From an uncultured Lachnospiraceae bacterium (GTDB lineage Bacteria; Bacillota; Clostridia; Lachnospirales; Lachnospiraceae): a stretch of 64,000 nt of DNA. Shown here one piece after another: positions 26,492 to 35,098 of this stretch (its first letter is position 1; the number at the start of each line of letters is the position of its first letter). The stretch covers positions 26,811-90,810 of the forward strand of contig CAMNXA010000012.1 of NCBI GenBank assembly GCA_946566685.1. The letters are read 5' to 3'. The notes under the pieces were generated by a model. The model saw only the letters and a program-made list of their open reading frames with translations. It searched no databases and was not told the origin of the DNA. A program made the position numbers and the translations under genes.

Positions 26492-27397
26492 ATGATATCG
26501 CCATGTAGCGTACAGACGAATTTACAGGGAGAGGAACTGCGGGAACATGGAACACATCTTTTTCCGGTGGCATGTTATCTGGATATTCTGCCGGGAGATG
26601 AGATTCCGTGGCACTGGCATAATGAACTGGAGTTTGGGCTGGTGGTAAGCGGTGCAGTTACAGTGGATGCCGGCTGTGTGAAGTATCAGATTAAGGCCGG
26701 GGAAGCCTTTTTTATTAACAGCAACATTTTACATGCTGCTTCGCTTTGGGAGGGAGACCTGTGTGAGATTCATTCTGTGGTCTGTCATCCGCGGGCTGTC
26801 AGCGGCAGTACGGACAATATAATCTGGCAGAAATATTTGAAGCCGCTCATGGAAAATCAGGCGTTTCAGGGATTCCATTTCACACCCGATACAGGGTGGC
26901 AGAAGGAGGTCATAGACAGCATCGCTTCTCTATGGCAGTCTGCCGGGCAGGAAGAATATGGATTTGAACTGCATATTCGCAATGAACTGTCTGTGATCGT
27001 AGGCCTGCTATCGGAACATCAGCCGGCCACGAGCCGTAAGGCATTTGGAAAGGCCCAGCGGGACAATGCCAGAATCAAGGAAATGCTGACCTATATTCAG
27101 GCAAATTATGATAAGGAATTGACCATAGAGGATATTGCAGCAGTTTGTTCTGTCAGCAGCAGTGAGTGTATGCGGTGTTTTCGTGCAACGATCAGTACCA
27201 CGCCGATTGCGTACCTGAAATCCTATCGATTGCAGCAGGCGGCAGTCAAATTGCAGTCTACAAATGATAAAATTTCTGCGATTGCGGAGAGCTGCGGATT
27301 TCAGGAGATGAGTTATTTTGCCAAATCTTTTCGGGAAGTGTATGGGTGTACGCCGTCTGCGTATCGAAAGACGGATGCGGAAGCGGGTGCGTCCTGA
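26492..27397 (+). CDS. AraC family transcriptional regulator with HWH cupin
   Basis: 301 residues from the ATG at 26492, which has AGGAGG 9 bases upstream; a GTG at 26483 overlaps that ribosome site. The cupin contains IPWHWHNELEFG and FFINSNILHA; the C-terminus has two helix-turn-helix motifs (LTIEDIAAVCSVSSSECMRCF and KISAIAESCGFQEMSYFAKSF). It is a paralogue of the regulator at 23299. The GH127 gene lies 213 bases downstream behind a pair of direct repeats, so this regulator probably controls arabinofuranosidase synthesis. Confidence 0.9.
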   Translation: MISPCSVQTNLQGEELREHGTHLFPVACYLDILPGDEIPWHWHNELEFGLVVSGAVTVDAGCVKYQIKAGEAFFINSNILHAASLWEGDLCEIHSVVCHPRAVSGSTDNIIWQKYLKPLMENQAFQGFHFTPDTGWQKEVIDSIASLWQSAGQEEYGFELHIRNELSVIVGLLSEHQPATSRKAFGKAQRDNARIKEMLTYIQANYDKELTIEDIAAVCSVSSSECMRCFRATISTTPIAYLKSYRLQQAAVKLQSTNDKISAIAESCGFQEMSYFAKSFREVYGCTPSAYRKTDAEAGAS

Positions 27398-27471
27398 GAG
27401 GCTGACAGAGATGTTAGTATTGCGAGTAGTCATCGAATGGTCTTTGAATCAGAAAATAATACAAAAGAATA

Positions 27472-27522
27472 GGAAATTAATCCATTTAATTAGTTAGCGA
27501 TTAGGAATATAATCCATATTAT
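27472..27522 (+). promoter_or_regulatory. Direct repeats and -10 element upstream of GH127
   Basis: GGAAATTAATCCATTTAAT (27472-27490) and GGAATATAATCCATATTAT (27504-27522) match at 15 of 19 positions with a 32-base period, three helical turns. TATAAT (27508-27513) lies in the second copy. Direct repeats in this layout suit an AraC-type activator. Confidence 0.4.
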
Positions 27523-27610
27523 AAAAGTAAAGGACGCATAGCTGCCTGAGAGTTATGCAAACAAAGTTTATGAAACGAGGGTGAAAACAAAAATCAGTTG
27601 GAGGGTAAAA

Positions 27611-29542
27611 ATGAGTGATTTGAAATTAGTCAAAAGCTTTGAGGTGACAGATGGGTTTTTCGGGCGATATGAAAAGCTTGTCAAAGACGTGGTACTGCCC
27701 TATCAGGAACGGGCGTTAAACGATCAGATTGAGGGTGCGGAGAAGAGCCACTGTATCGAGAATTTCCGAATGGCGGCACAGAAACTGAAAGCCGGCGAAT
27801 GTGACGGGGAATTTTACGGTATGGTATTCCAGGACAGTGATGTGGCGAAATGGCTGGAAGGGGCGGCGTATTCGCTGGCACAGTATCCGGATGCAGATTT
27901 GGAGGCAAGATGTGATGAGATCATCCGGCTGATTGGTGAGGCACAGCAGGAAGATGGTTATCTGAATACCTATTTTACGGTGAAAGAGCCTGACAAACGC
28001 TGGACGAATTTACAGGAGGCGCATGAACTGTACTGTGCAGGGCATATGATCGAGGCGGCGGTTGCTTATGCAGAGTGTACGGGAAAGACCAGACTGCTGG
28101 AGATTATGTGCGGTATGGCCGATCACATTTATCAGCATTTTGTGGAAGAGGGGGCAGAAGGATATCCGGGGCATCCGGAGATTGAACTGGCGCTGATGAG
28201 GCTGTATCACAGTACCGGAGTGGAACGGTATAAGGAATTGGCGCTGCATTTTATCAATGTGCGCGGTGTCAACAGCGATTATTACAGTAAAGAGCAGGCA
28301 AAAAGGGGTTGGACCGTGTGGGGTGCGAATCCGGTGGACAAGGAGTATACGCAGTGCGATGCGCCGGTACGGGAGTTAAAGAAAGCCACAGGACATGCGG
28401 TCAGGGCGGTGTATCTCTACACAGGTATGGCAGACGCAGCTGTGGAGACGGGAGATCAGGAACTTGCTAATGCCTGTGAGACGCTCTGGGATAATATTAC
28501 CCGGCACAGGATGTATGTGACGGGGGCAATCGGTTCCGCCTATGAGGGCGAAGCCTTTACAAAGGATGACCATCTGCCCAATGATACGGCATATGCGGAG
28601 ACCTGTGCGGCGATCGGATTGATTTTCTTTTCCAATAAAATGCTTTATCTGGCGCGCCATGGCAAATATGCGGATGTGATGGAGCGCGCCCTGTATAACT
28701 GTGTGCTGGCGGGCATGCAGCTGGATGGCACGAAATTCTTCTATGTAAATCCGCTGGAGGTATTGCCGGGGATCTCCGGTGAGGCGAAGACACATAAACA
28801 TGCGCTGCCCGTGCGGCCGAAGTGGTTTACCTGCGCCTGTTGCCCGCCCAATGTGGCAAGGCTTTTAGCATCCGTGGCAGAGTATGCGTGGCATATGGTA
28901 CAGGGGACGCTGTTCTCGAACCTGTTCATTGCAGGCACTCTGGATGCAGGGGATTCTCTGGGCGGGAAGGTCTCCCTGCGGACCTCCTATCCTTATGATA
29001 ATAAGGTGGAATATCATTTTGAGCCCCAGGGGGAGAAGATGTCAATGACCTTGGCAGTCCGTATGCCGGCCTGGAGCAGGGAGACGAAGATCACTCTTAA
29101 TGGTAAAGCGTCCGACTGTGAGATTCGGGATGGTTATGCATATCTGCATGGAGATTTCGGAACAGATGATGTGGTGACGGTGGAGTTTGATATGGCAGTC
29201 CGCAGAGTCTATACCAGTAACAGGGTATCGGCCAATACCGGCCGGGCAGCAGTGCAGAGGGGCCCGCTTATCTATTGTGCGGAAGGCGTGGACAATGAGG
29301 ATGATATCCTCTCCCTCAGTCTGAAAAAGAATGGCCAGGTGAGGGTCAGTGAATATCTGCCGGAGAAACTGTGGGGGATTCAGGAACTGTATGTGGAGGG
29401 ATACCGGGAGGCAGTCAGCGAGGAACTTTATAGTTATGAGGCGCCGGAAGCAAAACCTTGTCAGATTACTCTGATTCCTTATTATGCCTGGGGCAATCGA
29501 GGTCTGAATCAGATGCGGGTGTGGATGCCGGAAAAAGATTGA
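27611..29542 (+). CDS. GH127 beta-L-arabinofuranosidase (HypBA1-like)
   Basis: 643 residues from the ATG at 27611, which has GGAGGG upstream. The open frame begins earlier with a GTG at 27581 that lacks a ribosome site. GH127 features are clear: an (alpha/alpha)6 barrel, the MYVTGAIGSAYEGEAF segment, and WFTCACCPPN holding the paired cysteines (C410, C411) that, with another Cys and a Glu, bind zinc and form the nucleophile in HypBA1. There is no signal peptide. It releases beta-L-arabinofuranose from imported oligosaccharides, for example hydroxyproline-linked or pectic chains. Confidence 0.93.
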   Translation: MSDLKLVKSFEVTDGFFGRYEKLVKDVVLPYQERALNDQIEGAEKSHCIENFRMAAQKLKAGECDGEFYGMVFQDSDVAKWLEGAAYSLAQYPDADLEARCDEIIRLIGEAQQEDGYLNTYFTVKEPDKRWTNLQEAHELYCAGHMIEAAVAYAECTGKTRLLEIMCGMADHIYQHFVEEGAEGYPGHPEIELALMRLYHSTGVERYKELALHFINVRGVNSDYYSKEQAKRGWTVWGANPVDKEYTQCDAPVRELKKATGHAVRAVYLYTGMADAAVETGDQELANACETLWDNITRHRMYVTGAIGSAYEGEAFTKDDHLPNDTAYAETCAAIGLIFFSNKMLYLARHGKYADVMERALYNCVLAGMQLDGTKFFYVNPLEVLPGISGEAKTHKHALPVRPKWFTCACCPPNVARLLASVAEYAWHMVQGTLFSNLFIAGTLDAGDSLGGKVSLRTSYPYDNKVEYHFEPQGEKMSMTLAVRMPAWSRETKITLNGKASDCEIRDGYAYLHGDFGTDDVVTVEFDMAVRRVYTSNRVSANTGRAAVQRGPLIYCAEGVDNEDDILSLSLKKNGQVRVSEYLPEKLWGIQELYVEGYREAVSEELYSYEAPEAKPCQITLIPYYAWGNRGLNQMRVWMPEKD

Positions 29543-29553
29543 TATAGTATACG

Positions 29554-29582
29554 AAAAAGGAACTGCGGTGCGGTTCCTTTTT
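29554..29582 (+). terminator. Terminator after GH127
   Basis: A 13-bp stem (29554-29566 with 29570-29582, one G-T pair) with a 3-base loop ends in a T-run. Confidence 0.8.
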
Positions 29583-29594
29583 TAGTGCAGAAAT

Positions 29595-29776
29595 TTGCAC
29601 TACCTTCCGCATATTCCGAGGCCGCGAAGCGGATTTCGCAAAGATAAATTGCACTACTTTCCGCATATTCCGAGGCCGCGAAGCGGATTTCGCAAAGATA
29701 AATTGCACTACCTTCCGCATATTCCGAGGCCGCGAAGCGGTCCTCGTAAAGTTAATTTGCGAAGCAAATTTACTTT
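29595..29776 (+). repeat. GAA-loop repeat cluster: three tandem 54-bp units
   Basis: Units at 29595-29648, 29649-29702 and 29703-29776 repeat with an exact 54-base period. Each holds GAGGCCGCGAAGCGG. The last unit continues into TTAATTTGC-gaa-GCAAATTTAC and a run of T, the terminator-like half of the element. Because 54 is a multiple of 3, repeated-peptide open frames arise on both strands; these are artefacts. The 346 bases between GH127 and the ABC genes hold no real gene. Confidence 0.8.
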
Positions 29777-29826
29777 TTTTGTAAGGCTGACGCAAGGTGA
29801 CCGTAAGGTTGTTGTGTTAGCATAGA

Positions 29827-29846
29827 CATATCAGGATATTGATATG
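29827..29846. promoter_or_regulatory. Inverted repeat upstream of the ABC operon
   Basis: CATATC (29827-29832) and GATATG (29841-29846) form an inverted repeat with an 8-base spacer, about 65 bases before the first ABC gene. A possible operator. Confidence 0.3.
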
Positions 29847-29908
29847 CGGATCTTTCCGATAAACGGGGCGATTGGGAAGATTTTGCAATGACGGAAAAAG
29901 GAGGCCTC

Positions 29909-30835
29909 ATGATGAGCAAATATGTAATTGAGACAAAAAATCTTACAAAACAATATGGAGCACAAAAAAGTGTTGCTGATTTGAATATCCATGTTCAAGA
30001 AGGGCGTATCTATGGTCTGCTTGGCAGAAATGGAGCCGGAAAAACAACAACTATGAAAATGTTACTTGGACTAACTGGTCCAACTTCCGGGGAAGTGACA
30101 ATTTGGGGGAAACCTTTACAGACCAATGAAAAAGAGCTGTTGCCCCGTATCGGCAGCCTGATTGAGTCTCCCGGCTTCTATCCTAATCTGACTGCTACCG
30201 AAAACTTGCGGATTTTTGCTACCCTGCGGGGCATACAGAACCGCAACGCGATTAAAAACGCACTTGATCTGGTCGGTCTGCCTTATAAAGATAAAAAATT
30301 GTTTTCTCAATATTCACTTGGTATGAAGCAGCGGTTGGCAATTGCCCTTGCTGTTATGCATGACCCGGAGCTTTTGATCTTGGATGAACCGATCAATGGC
30401 CTTGATCCAATCGGAATTGCAGAAGTTCGTTCTTTTATCCGCAATCTCTGCATGGAACGCGGAAAAACAATTTTGATTTCCAGTCATATTCTTTCTGAGA
30501 TTGCACTTTTAGCTGACGATATAGGCATTATCGACCATGGCGTATTACTGGAAGAAGAAAGCCTTGCCCAACTGGAGGCAAAGAGCGATAGACATATCCG
30601 GTTTATCGTTTCTGACACAGCAAAGGCAGCAGGCATTTTAGAACGTAGCTTCCATGAAAACCATTTCATCATACAGGACGACCACAATATACAGGTGCAT
30701 AATCTTGATCTGCCAATAGGAAAGATCATAACCGCTTTTGTAGAAAAAGGCCTGGAAGTGTCGGAGGCCCATATCTGTGAAGAAAGCCTTGAAGATTATT
30801 TCAAACGGGTAACAGGGGGTGAGGGGATTGCTTAA
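29909..30835 (+). CDS. ABC transporter ATP-binding protein (LanF/BcrA type)
   Basis: 308 residues from ATG 29909 (or 29912), with AAGGAGG upstream. Walker A is GRNGAGKTTT, the signature is YSLGMKQRL, Walker B is LLILDEP and the H-loop is SSHILSEI. The C-terminal 90 residues follow the BcrA/lantibiotic-immunity pattern. It powers the two downstream permeases, which it overlaps by 8 bases if a TTG start is used. No lantibiotic or bacteriocin gene is nearby, so it probably gives self-standing resistance to external peptides. Confidence 0.9.
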   Translation: MMSKYVIETKNLTKQYGAQKSVADLNIHVQEGRIYGLLGRNGAGKTTTMKMLLGLTGPTSGEVTIWGKPLQTNEKELLPRIGSLIESPGFYPNLTATENLRIFATLRGIQNRNAIKNALDLVGLPYKDKKLFSQYSLGMKQRLAIALAVMHDPELLILDEPINGLDPIGIAEVRSFIRNLCMERGKTILISSHILSEIALLADDIGIIDHGVLLEEESLAQLEAKSDRHIRFIVSDTAKAAGILERSFHENHFIIQDDHNIQVHNLDLPIGKIITAFVEKGLEVSEAHICEESLEDYFKRVTGGEGIA

Positions 30836-31613
30836 ACTTATAGAGTGTGAGTTTATCAAATTAAAACGCAAAAAATTTATTTTACTGGTCATACTTTCTG
30901 CTTTTGTGTTTCCTGTACCTATTACAGTAATGTTGACAATGCCGCAGATGACGGAGAGATTTGACAATGATGCTGAGGTTTTCAATGCCTGTTTCCAATT
31001 TATCATGGGATATGGGGTGTTACTGCTCTTGCCATGTGTGATTGGAGTCATTGCGGCAATGTTGTTTTTCATGGAGCGGGATAATGATACCTTTAAAAAT
31101 CTACGGACCATTCCGGTGACAAGTACGCAGATGATTTTTGCAAAAATCATTGTTTTGTTTGCGATGGGAATTATTTTTAGTGTATCTTCGGCCTCTGCTG
31201 CTGTTTTATGTGGAAGTCTGATAGCTGAAGTAAATGGTGTTGTCTATAAGCTGTTCGTGGCATTGGAAATGGGTACTTTTATCACAGCAGGAACGCTGCC
31301 TTTAGTTGTCCTTGTTGTTTTTTTCAGTAAAACCCATATTTTTTCCACGCTGCTATGTGTTTTCTATAGTGTCTTAAGTTTGACTGCGGAATCCTCTTTT
31401 GGCGTATTACCGAAAGTTTTCTGCTGGATTGTGCCGATTCCGCTTATAACGCTCTGGAGCGCAGGGGACATGAGTCGACATGGGGTGATCGAAATGAAGG
31501 CGGCACTTACTTATCTATTGCCGACAACTTTACAGACAAGTGTTATTCTGGTCATCGAGTCAGTTCTTTCCATTATAATCATTGATTATTTGTATAAAAA
31601 GAGGGGGGATTAA
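30819..31613 (+). CDS. ABC-2 type permease (LanE/BcrB type)
   Basis: 264 residues as drawn from GTG 30819; TTG 30828 (LLKLIECEFIKLKRKKF) is an alternative start nearer the family norm. Six hydrophobic segments follow a basic N-terminus typical of lantibiotic-immunity permeases (ECEFIKLKRKK). It overlaps the ATPase gene and lies one base before the next permease. It forms the membrane half of the exporter with the next protein. Confidence 0.85.
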   Translation: MRGLLKLIECEFIKLKRKKFILLVILSAFVFPVPITVMLTMPQMTERFDNDAEVFNACFQFIMGYGVLLLLPCVIGVIAAMLFFMERDNDTFKNLRTIPVTSTQMIFAKIIVLFAMGIIFSVSSASAAVLCGSLIAEVNGVVYKLFVALEMGTFITAGTLPLVVLVVFFSKTHIFSTLLCVFYSVLSLTAESSFGVLPKVFCWIVPIPLITLWSAGDMSRHGVIEMKAALTYLLPTTLQTSVILVIESVLSIIIIDYLYKKRGD

Positions 31614-31614
31614 C

Positions 31615-32394
31615 ATGTTTCGTATGGTTAGAACTGAAATTTGGAAGCTGAAACGGTATCATATGATATGGGCGGGCATTCTCCTGATGCTGCTTTCCGT
31701 TTTGCTGACTGTGTTTTCTACCACTGCATCGGATGGCATAGTCTGGACATTTTCCTTTTTTACGGAGCAGGTACTTAAAAACAATATTACGATGATTTTT
31801 CCCATGTGTATCACGTTACTTGCCGGATATATCATAACAAGAGAAGTTAGAGACGATACCCTGAAAAGTATTGTGACGGTTCCTGTTTCTTACGGCGATT
31901 TATTATGGGGAAAGCTATTTGTCTGTGGTTTATTGTCCTTGTTTTTAGGATTTGTAAGCGCTGTATTTACAGTCATTGCCAATTTGATAATGAGGTTTCC
32001 GGGGATTTCCATAACAGCAGTACTACAGGCATTTATTCAAATTATTTTGAACTGTCTTTTTCTATATATTGCGGTAATGCCAATCATTGTAGTGACTGCC
32101 CGCATGTTGAATGGACATCTGATAGGTACGATCATCGCATTTGCCTATGGATATGGGGGAATGTTTGCCGCAGGGAATATAAATCTTGCCAATATTTATC
32201 CAATTACAGCAAGCATGGGATTAATACAGTATCGAAGCTATGATGAAGCTGTTCATTGGAATATTGGAGTATGTGGGCTGAGCATGCTTGCAGCTTTCAT
32301 GGTTTCTGCGGTTATTATGGCGGCAACGAAGAATATTGCATTGGTGAAAACAGTTAGAAAGCAGAAAAAAAGTGTTGCAAAAAAAGGATGGTAA
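31615..32394 (+). CDS. ABC-2 type permease (LanG type)
   Basis: 259 residues from the ATG at 31615, preceded by GAGGGGGG; the earlier in-frame ATG at 31582 lies inside the upstream gene. Six hydrophobic segments follow MVRTEIWKLKRYHMIW. It completes an F-E-G-like three-gene transporter. The operon looks AT-richer than the glycosidase genes around it and is bounded by the repeat cluster, which hints at insertion as a cassette. Confidence 0.85.
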   Translation: MFRMVRTEIWKLKRYHMIWAGILLMLLSVLLTVFSTTASDGIVWTFSFFTEQVLKNNITMIFPMCITLLAGYIITREVRDDTLKSIVTVPVSYGDLLWGKLFVCGLLSLFLGFVSAVFTVIANLIMRFPGISITAVLQAFIQIILNCLFLYIAVMPIIVVTARMLNGHLIGTIIAFAYGYGGMFAAGNINLANIYPITASMGLIQYRSYDEAVHWNIGVCGLSMLAAFMVSAVIMAATKNIALVKTVRKQKKSVAKKGW

Positions 32395-32472
32395 CGGATA
32401 ACAAAATATAAAAAGATAATTGTATCTATAAGCGTTACCCGTTATACTTAACTTAATATGGAGATTGATGCG

Positions 32473-32507
32473 AACAGGCGGTGTGTCCATAGGATATACC
32501 GCCTGTT
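32473..32507 (+). other. Leader hairpin before the GH3 gene
   Basis: A perfect 10-bp stem, AACAGGCGGT (32473-32482) with ACCGCCTGTT (32498-32507), has no T-run and lies 32 bases before the GH3 start. It may be a weak end of the ABC transcript or a 5' leader structure. Confidence 0.4.
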
Positions 32508-32538
32508 TGGACAAAGCACGGAAAGGGAGAGGGTTATC

Positions 32539-34776
32539 ATGAAGAAAAGAGAGAGAACCTATGATAAAAAGATGGAAAAAGAAATTGAAAAATTATTAAA
32601 AAAACTCACCTTGGATGAGAAGATTTCCATGGTTCATGCGGCTACTCTGTTTAAATCGGGCGCGGTGGACAGGCTTGGGATTCCTCCCATCGTGACTTCC
32701 GATGGGCCTATGGGTGTCCGAGCCGAATTTATGGATGACAGATGGATTTCTTCGGGGAATCAGGATGATATGGTGACGTATCTGCCCAGCAACAGTGCGC
32801 TGGCATCATCCTGGAATCCGGATCTTGCCTATGCCATGGGGCATGTGCTGGGAGAAGAAGCCAGAGGACGGGGCAAAGATGTGATTCTGGCGCCTGGCAT
32901 CAACATTAAGCGGGATCCGCGGTGCGGCAGGAATTTTGAATATATGAGCGAGGATCCGAAGCTGACGGCGGCGCTGGCAGTGCCCTTTATCAAGGGCGTC
33001 CAGGACAATGACGTGGCGGCCTGTGTGAAGCATTTTGCGGCCAATTGCCAGGAAACGGACCGCATGATGGTGGATGAGGAGATTGACGACAGGACGTTGT
33101 ACGAGTTGTACTTACCGGCCTTTAAGGCGGCGGTTCAGGAGGGACATGCTTATTCCATCATGGGCGCTTATAATAGAATCAACGGAACCCACTGCTGTGA
33201 AAATAAAAGATTGTTGGATCTGATCCTCCGTATGGAGTGGGGATTTGATGGTGCTGTGATCAGTGACTGGGGCGGTGTGCATAAGACAAAGGAGGCGGCT
33301 CAGTGCTCTATGGATCTGGAAATGTCCATTTTCCCTGACTTTGAGGACTATTATCTGGCGAAACCCCTGAAGGAAGCGATCGCGCGCGGCGAGGTGTCGG
33401 AGGATATGGTGGATGCCAAGGTGAGGAACCTTCTGCGTATGATGTACCGCTTAAAGATGATTGGAAGTCATAAAGATACGCGTAAGGCGGGAACATATAA
33501 TACAGTGGCCCACAGGGAGGCAGTCCTGCATACGGCCCGGGAGTCCATGGTCCTGTTAAAGAATGAGAACCATACACTGCCTTTGGATGCCAAGAAGATC
33601 AAAAAGCTTCTGGTGGTCGGCGTTAATGCAGCCAGGGTTCATTCAGACGGCGGCGGCAGTGCGGAGATCAAGGCCTTGTATGAGATCTGTCCGCTGGCGG
33701 GACTTAAGATGTACTTAGGAGGCAATACACAGGTACAGTATGTGAAGGGATATCATGTACCGGAGAAACCCAAGACTTTTGATCACAACTGGCAGGCAGA
33801 CAGCGTGGAGGATTTGAGAAATACCAATATAGGGCAGGTAGAACGACCGGAAGCCAATCAAGAAAATGAGAGGCATCGCAGGGAGGAAGAGGAGCGACTT
33901 GCACAGGTTGCGCGGGAGCAGGCTGAGATTCATGAGAAGAATCCGGAACTCTTTGCCCAGGCTGTGGAGGCAGCTAAGGACGCGGATGCAGTCATTTTCG
34001 TGGGCGGTCTGAATCATAATATTGACAGCGAGGGATTTGACCGTGGGGATATGAAACTTCCCTATGAACAGGATCTTTTAATAGAAGAACTCTTAAAAGT
34101 CAGAAAGGACACGATCATCACCTTTGTGGGCGGATCCCCGGTGGAAATGCCCTGGAGGGATAAGGCGCGGGCAATCCTGTGGAGTTATTATGCGGGTATG
34201 GAGACAGGCAATGCTTTTGCGGAGATTATCTTTGGGGAAGTGAATCCTTCCGCGAAGCTGGCGGAGACTTTCCCTGCTGTCTATGAGGATTGTGCGTCTG
34301 CTAAGAACGGCCAGTTCGGTAAATGGGGCAGTATTTCCCTGGAAGAGGGACTGTACTGTGGATATCGTCATTTTGACAGGCAGCACATTACGCCTGCGTT
34401 CTGCTTTGGCCACGGATTATCCTATACGGATTTCGAGTACAGTGGGTTGACTTTAAAGGCGGAGAAAGGCAAGAATGTGAAATTGTCGTTTACGGTAAAG
34501 AATATCGGTAAGCGGGCCGGTGCGGAGATCGCGCAGGTGTACATTGCACCGATTGCGGCCAAAGTGGACAGGCCGGACAAGGAATTAAAGAGTTTTGCCA
34601 AAGTTTTCCTTGCGCCGGGCAGATCAAAAAAAGTTTCACTTACGCTTAAACAGGAAGATTTTGCCTACTTTGATGTACAGCTTCACGATTTTATTGCGGA
34701 TGCGGGAGATTATGTGATCTTGATCGGCGCTTCCAGCGAAGATATTCGTCTGCGAGGTATTGCCACGCTTGCATAA
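32539..34776 (+). CDS. Glycoside hydrolase family 3 (beta-glucosidase/beta-xylosidase)
   Basis: 745 residues from the ATG at 32539, which has AAGGGAGAGGG upstream; the frame extends to 32458 without a ribosome site. Order: GH3 N-terminal barrel with GRNFEYMSEDP, KHFAANCQETDR and the nucleophile Asp243 in VISDWGG, then the alpha/beta domain (KKLLVVGVNA), a highly charged insertion (about residues 430-475), and a C-terminal fibronectin-like domain. There is no signal peptide. It would hydrolyse short beta-linked oligosaccharides in the cytosol; the sugar specificity cannot be read. Confidence 0.93.
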   Translation: MKKRERTYDKKMEKEIEKLLKKLTLDEKISMVHAATLFKSGAVDRLGIPPIVTSDGPMGVRAEFMDDRWISSGNQDDMVTYLPSNSALASSWNPDLAYAMGHVLGEEARGRGKDVILAPGINIKRDPRCGRNFEYMSEDPKLTAALAVPFIKGVQDNDVAACVKHFAANCQETDRMMVDEEIDDRTLYELYLPAFKAAVQEGHAYSIMGAYNRINGTHCCENKRLLDLILRMEWGFDGAVISDWGGVHKTKEAAQCSMDLEMSIFPDFEDYYLAKPLKEAIARGEVSEDMVDAKVRNLLRMMYRLKMIGSHKDTRKAGTYNTVAHREAVLHTARESMVLLKNENHTLPLDAKKIKKLLVVGVNAARVHSDGGGSAEIKALYEICPLAGLKMYLGGNTQVQYVKGYHVPEKPKTFDHNWQADSVEDLRNTNIGQVERPEANQENERHRREEEERLAQVAREQAEIHEKNPELFAQAVEAAKDADAVIFVGGLNHNIDSEGFDRGDMKLPYEQDLLIEELLKVRKDTIITFVGGSPVEMPWRDKARAILWSYYAGMETGNAFAEIIFGEVNPSAKLAETFPAVYEDCASAKNGQFGKWGSISLEEGLYCGYRHFDRQHITPAFCFGHGLSYTDFEYSGLTLKAEKGKNVKLSFTVKNIGKRAGAEIAQVYIAPIAAKVDRPDKELKSFAKVFLAPGRSKKVSLTLKQEDFAYFDVQLHDFIADAGDYVILIGASSEDIRLRGIATLA

Positions 34777-34832
34777 AGCAATCTCTTTCTGTACATGCTA
34801 ACAGAGCATTAAGTACAGAAGGAGTGAAAAAA

Positions 34833-35072
34833 ATGGATTATAATACGTTACCCGTTGGCTTAGGGCTGGCGTTCGCCACGAACCGGGAAGCAATGGATCG
34901 GTTTTCAGATATGTCGGATGACGAAAAGAAAGAGTTTATCGAGAGAAGCCGGGGTGTGATGTCCAAGAAAGAGATGGAACGCCTGGTGGGTTCTCTGGTA
35001 GAGGAAGATGAAAAACCGGATCTTCATCTGGAAGATGTAAAAGATATTTTTAAAGGGCCGAGCATTGGCTGA
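34833..35072 (+). CDS. Small conserved protein of unknown function
   Basis: 79 residues from the ATG at 34833 with AAGGAG 9 bases upstream; the frame also has a GTG at 34824. It begins MDYNTLPVGLGLAFATN and is otherwise charged and helical (DDEKKEFIERSRGVMSKKEME). I recognise no domain. The good ribosome site and the position 26 bases before the CCA-adding enzyme gene support a real gene. Confidence 0.7.
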   Translation: MDYNTLPVGLGLAFATNREAMDRFSDMSDDEKKEFIERSRGVMSKKEMERLVGSLVEEDEKPDLHLEDVKDIFKGPSIG

Positions 35073-35098
35073 AGTAAAAGACAGATAAGGAGAATCTC

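Noticed and set aside
29466..29825. Repeat-peptide open frames on both strands over the 54-bp cluster
   Set aside because: They arise because the repeat period is a multiple of three. The DNA repeat explains them, and no ribosome site or domain is present.
32384..32452. Terminator from GTAACGGATAAC and GTTACCCGTTAT after the ABC operon
   Set aside because: The stem has a mismatch and a G-T pair, a loop of more than 30 bases and no T-run. Too weak to call.
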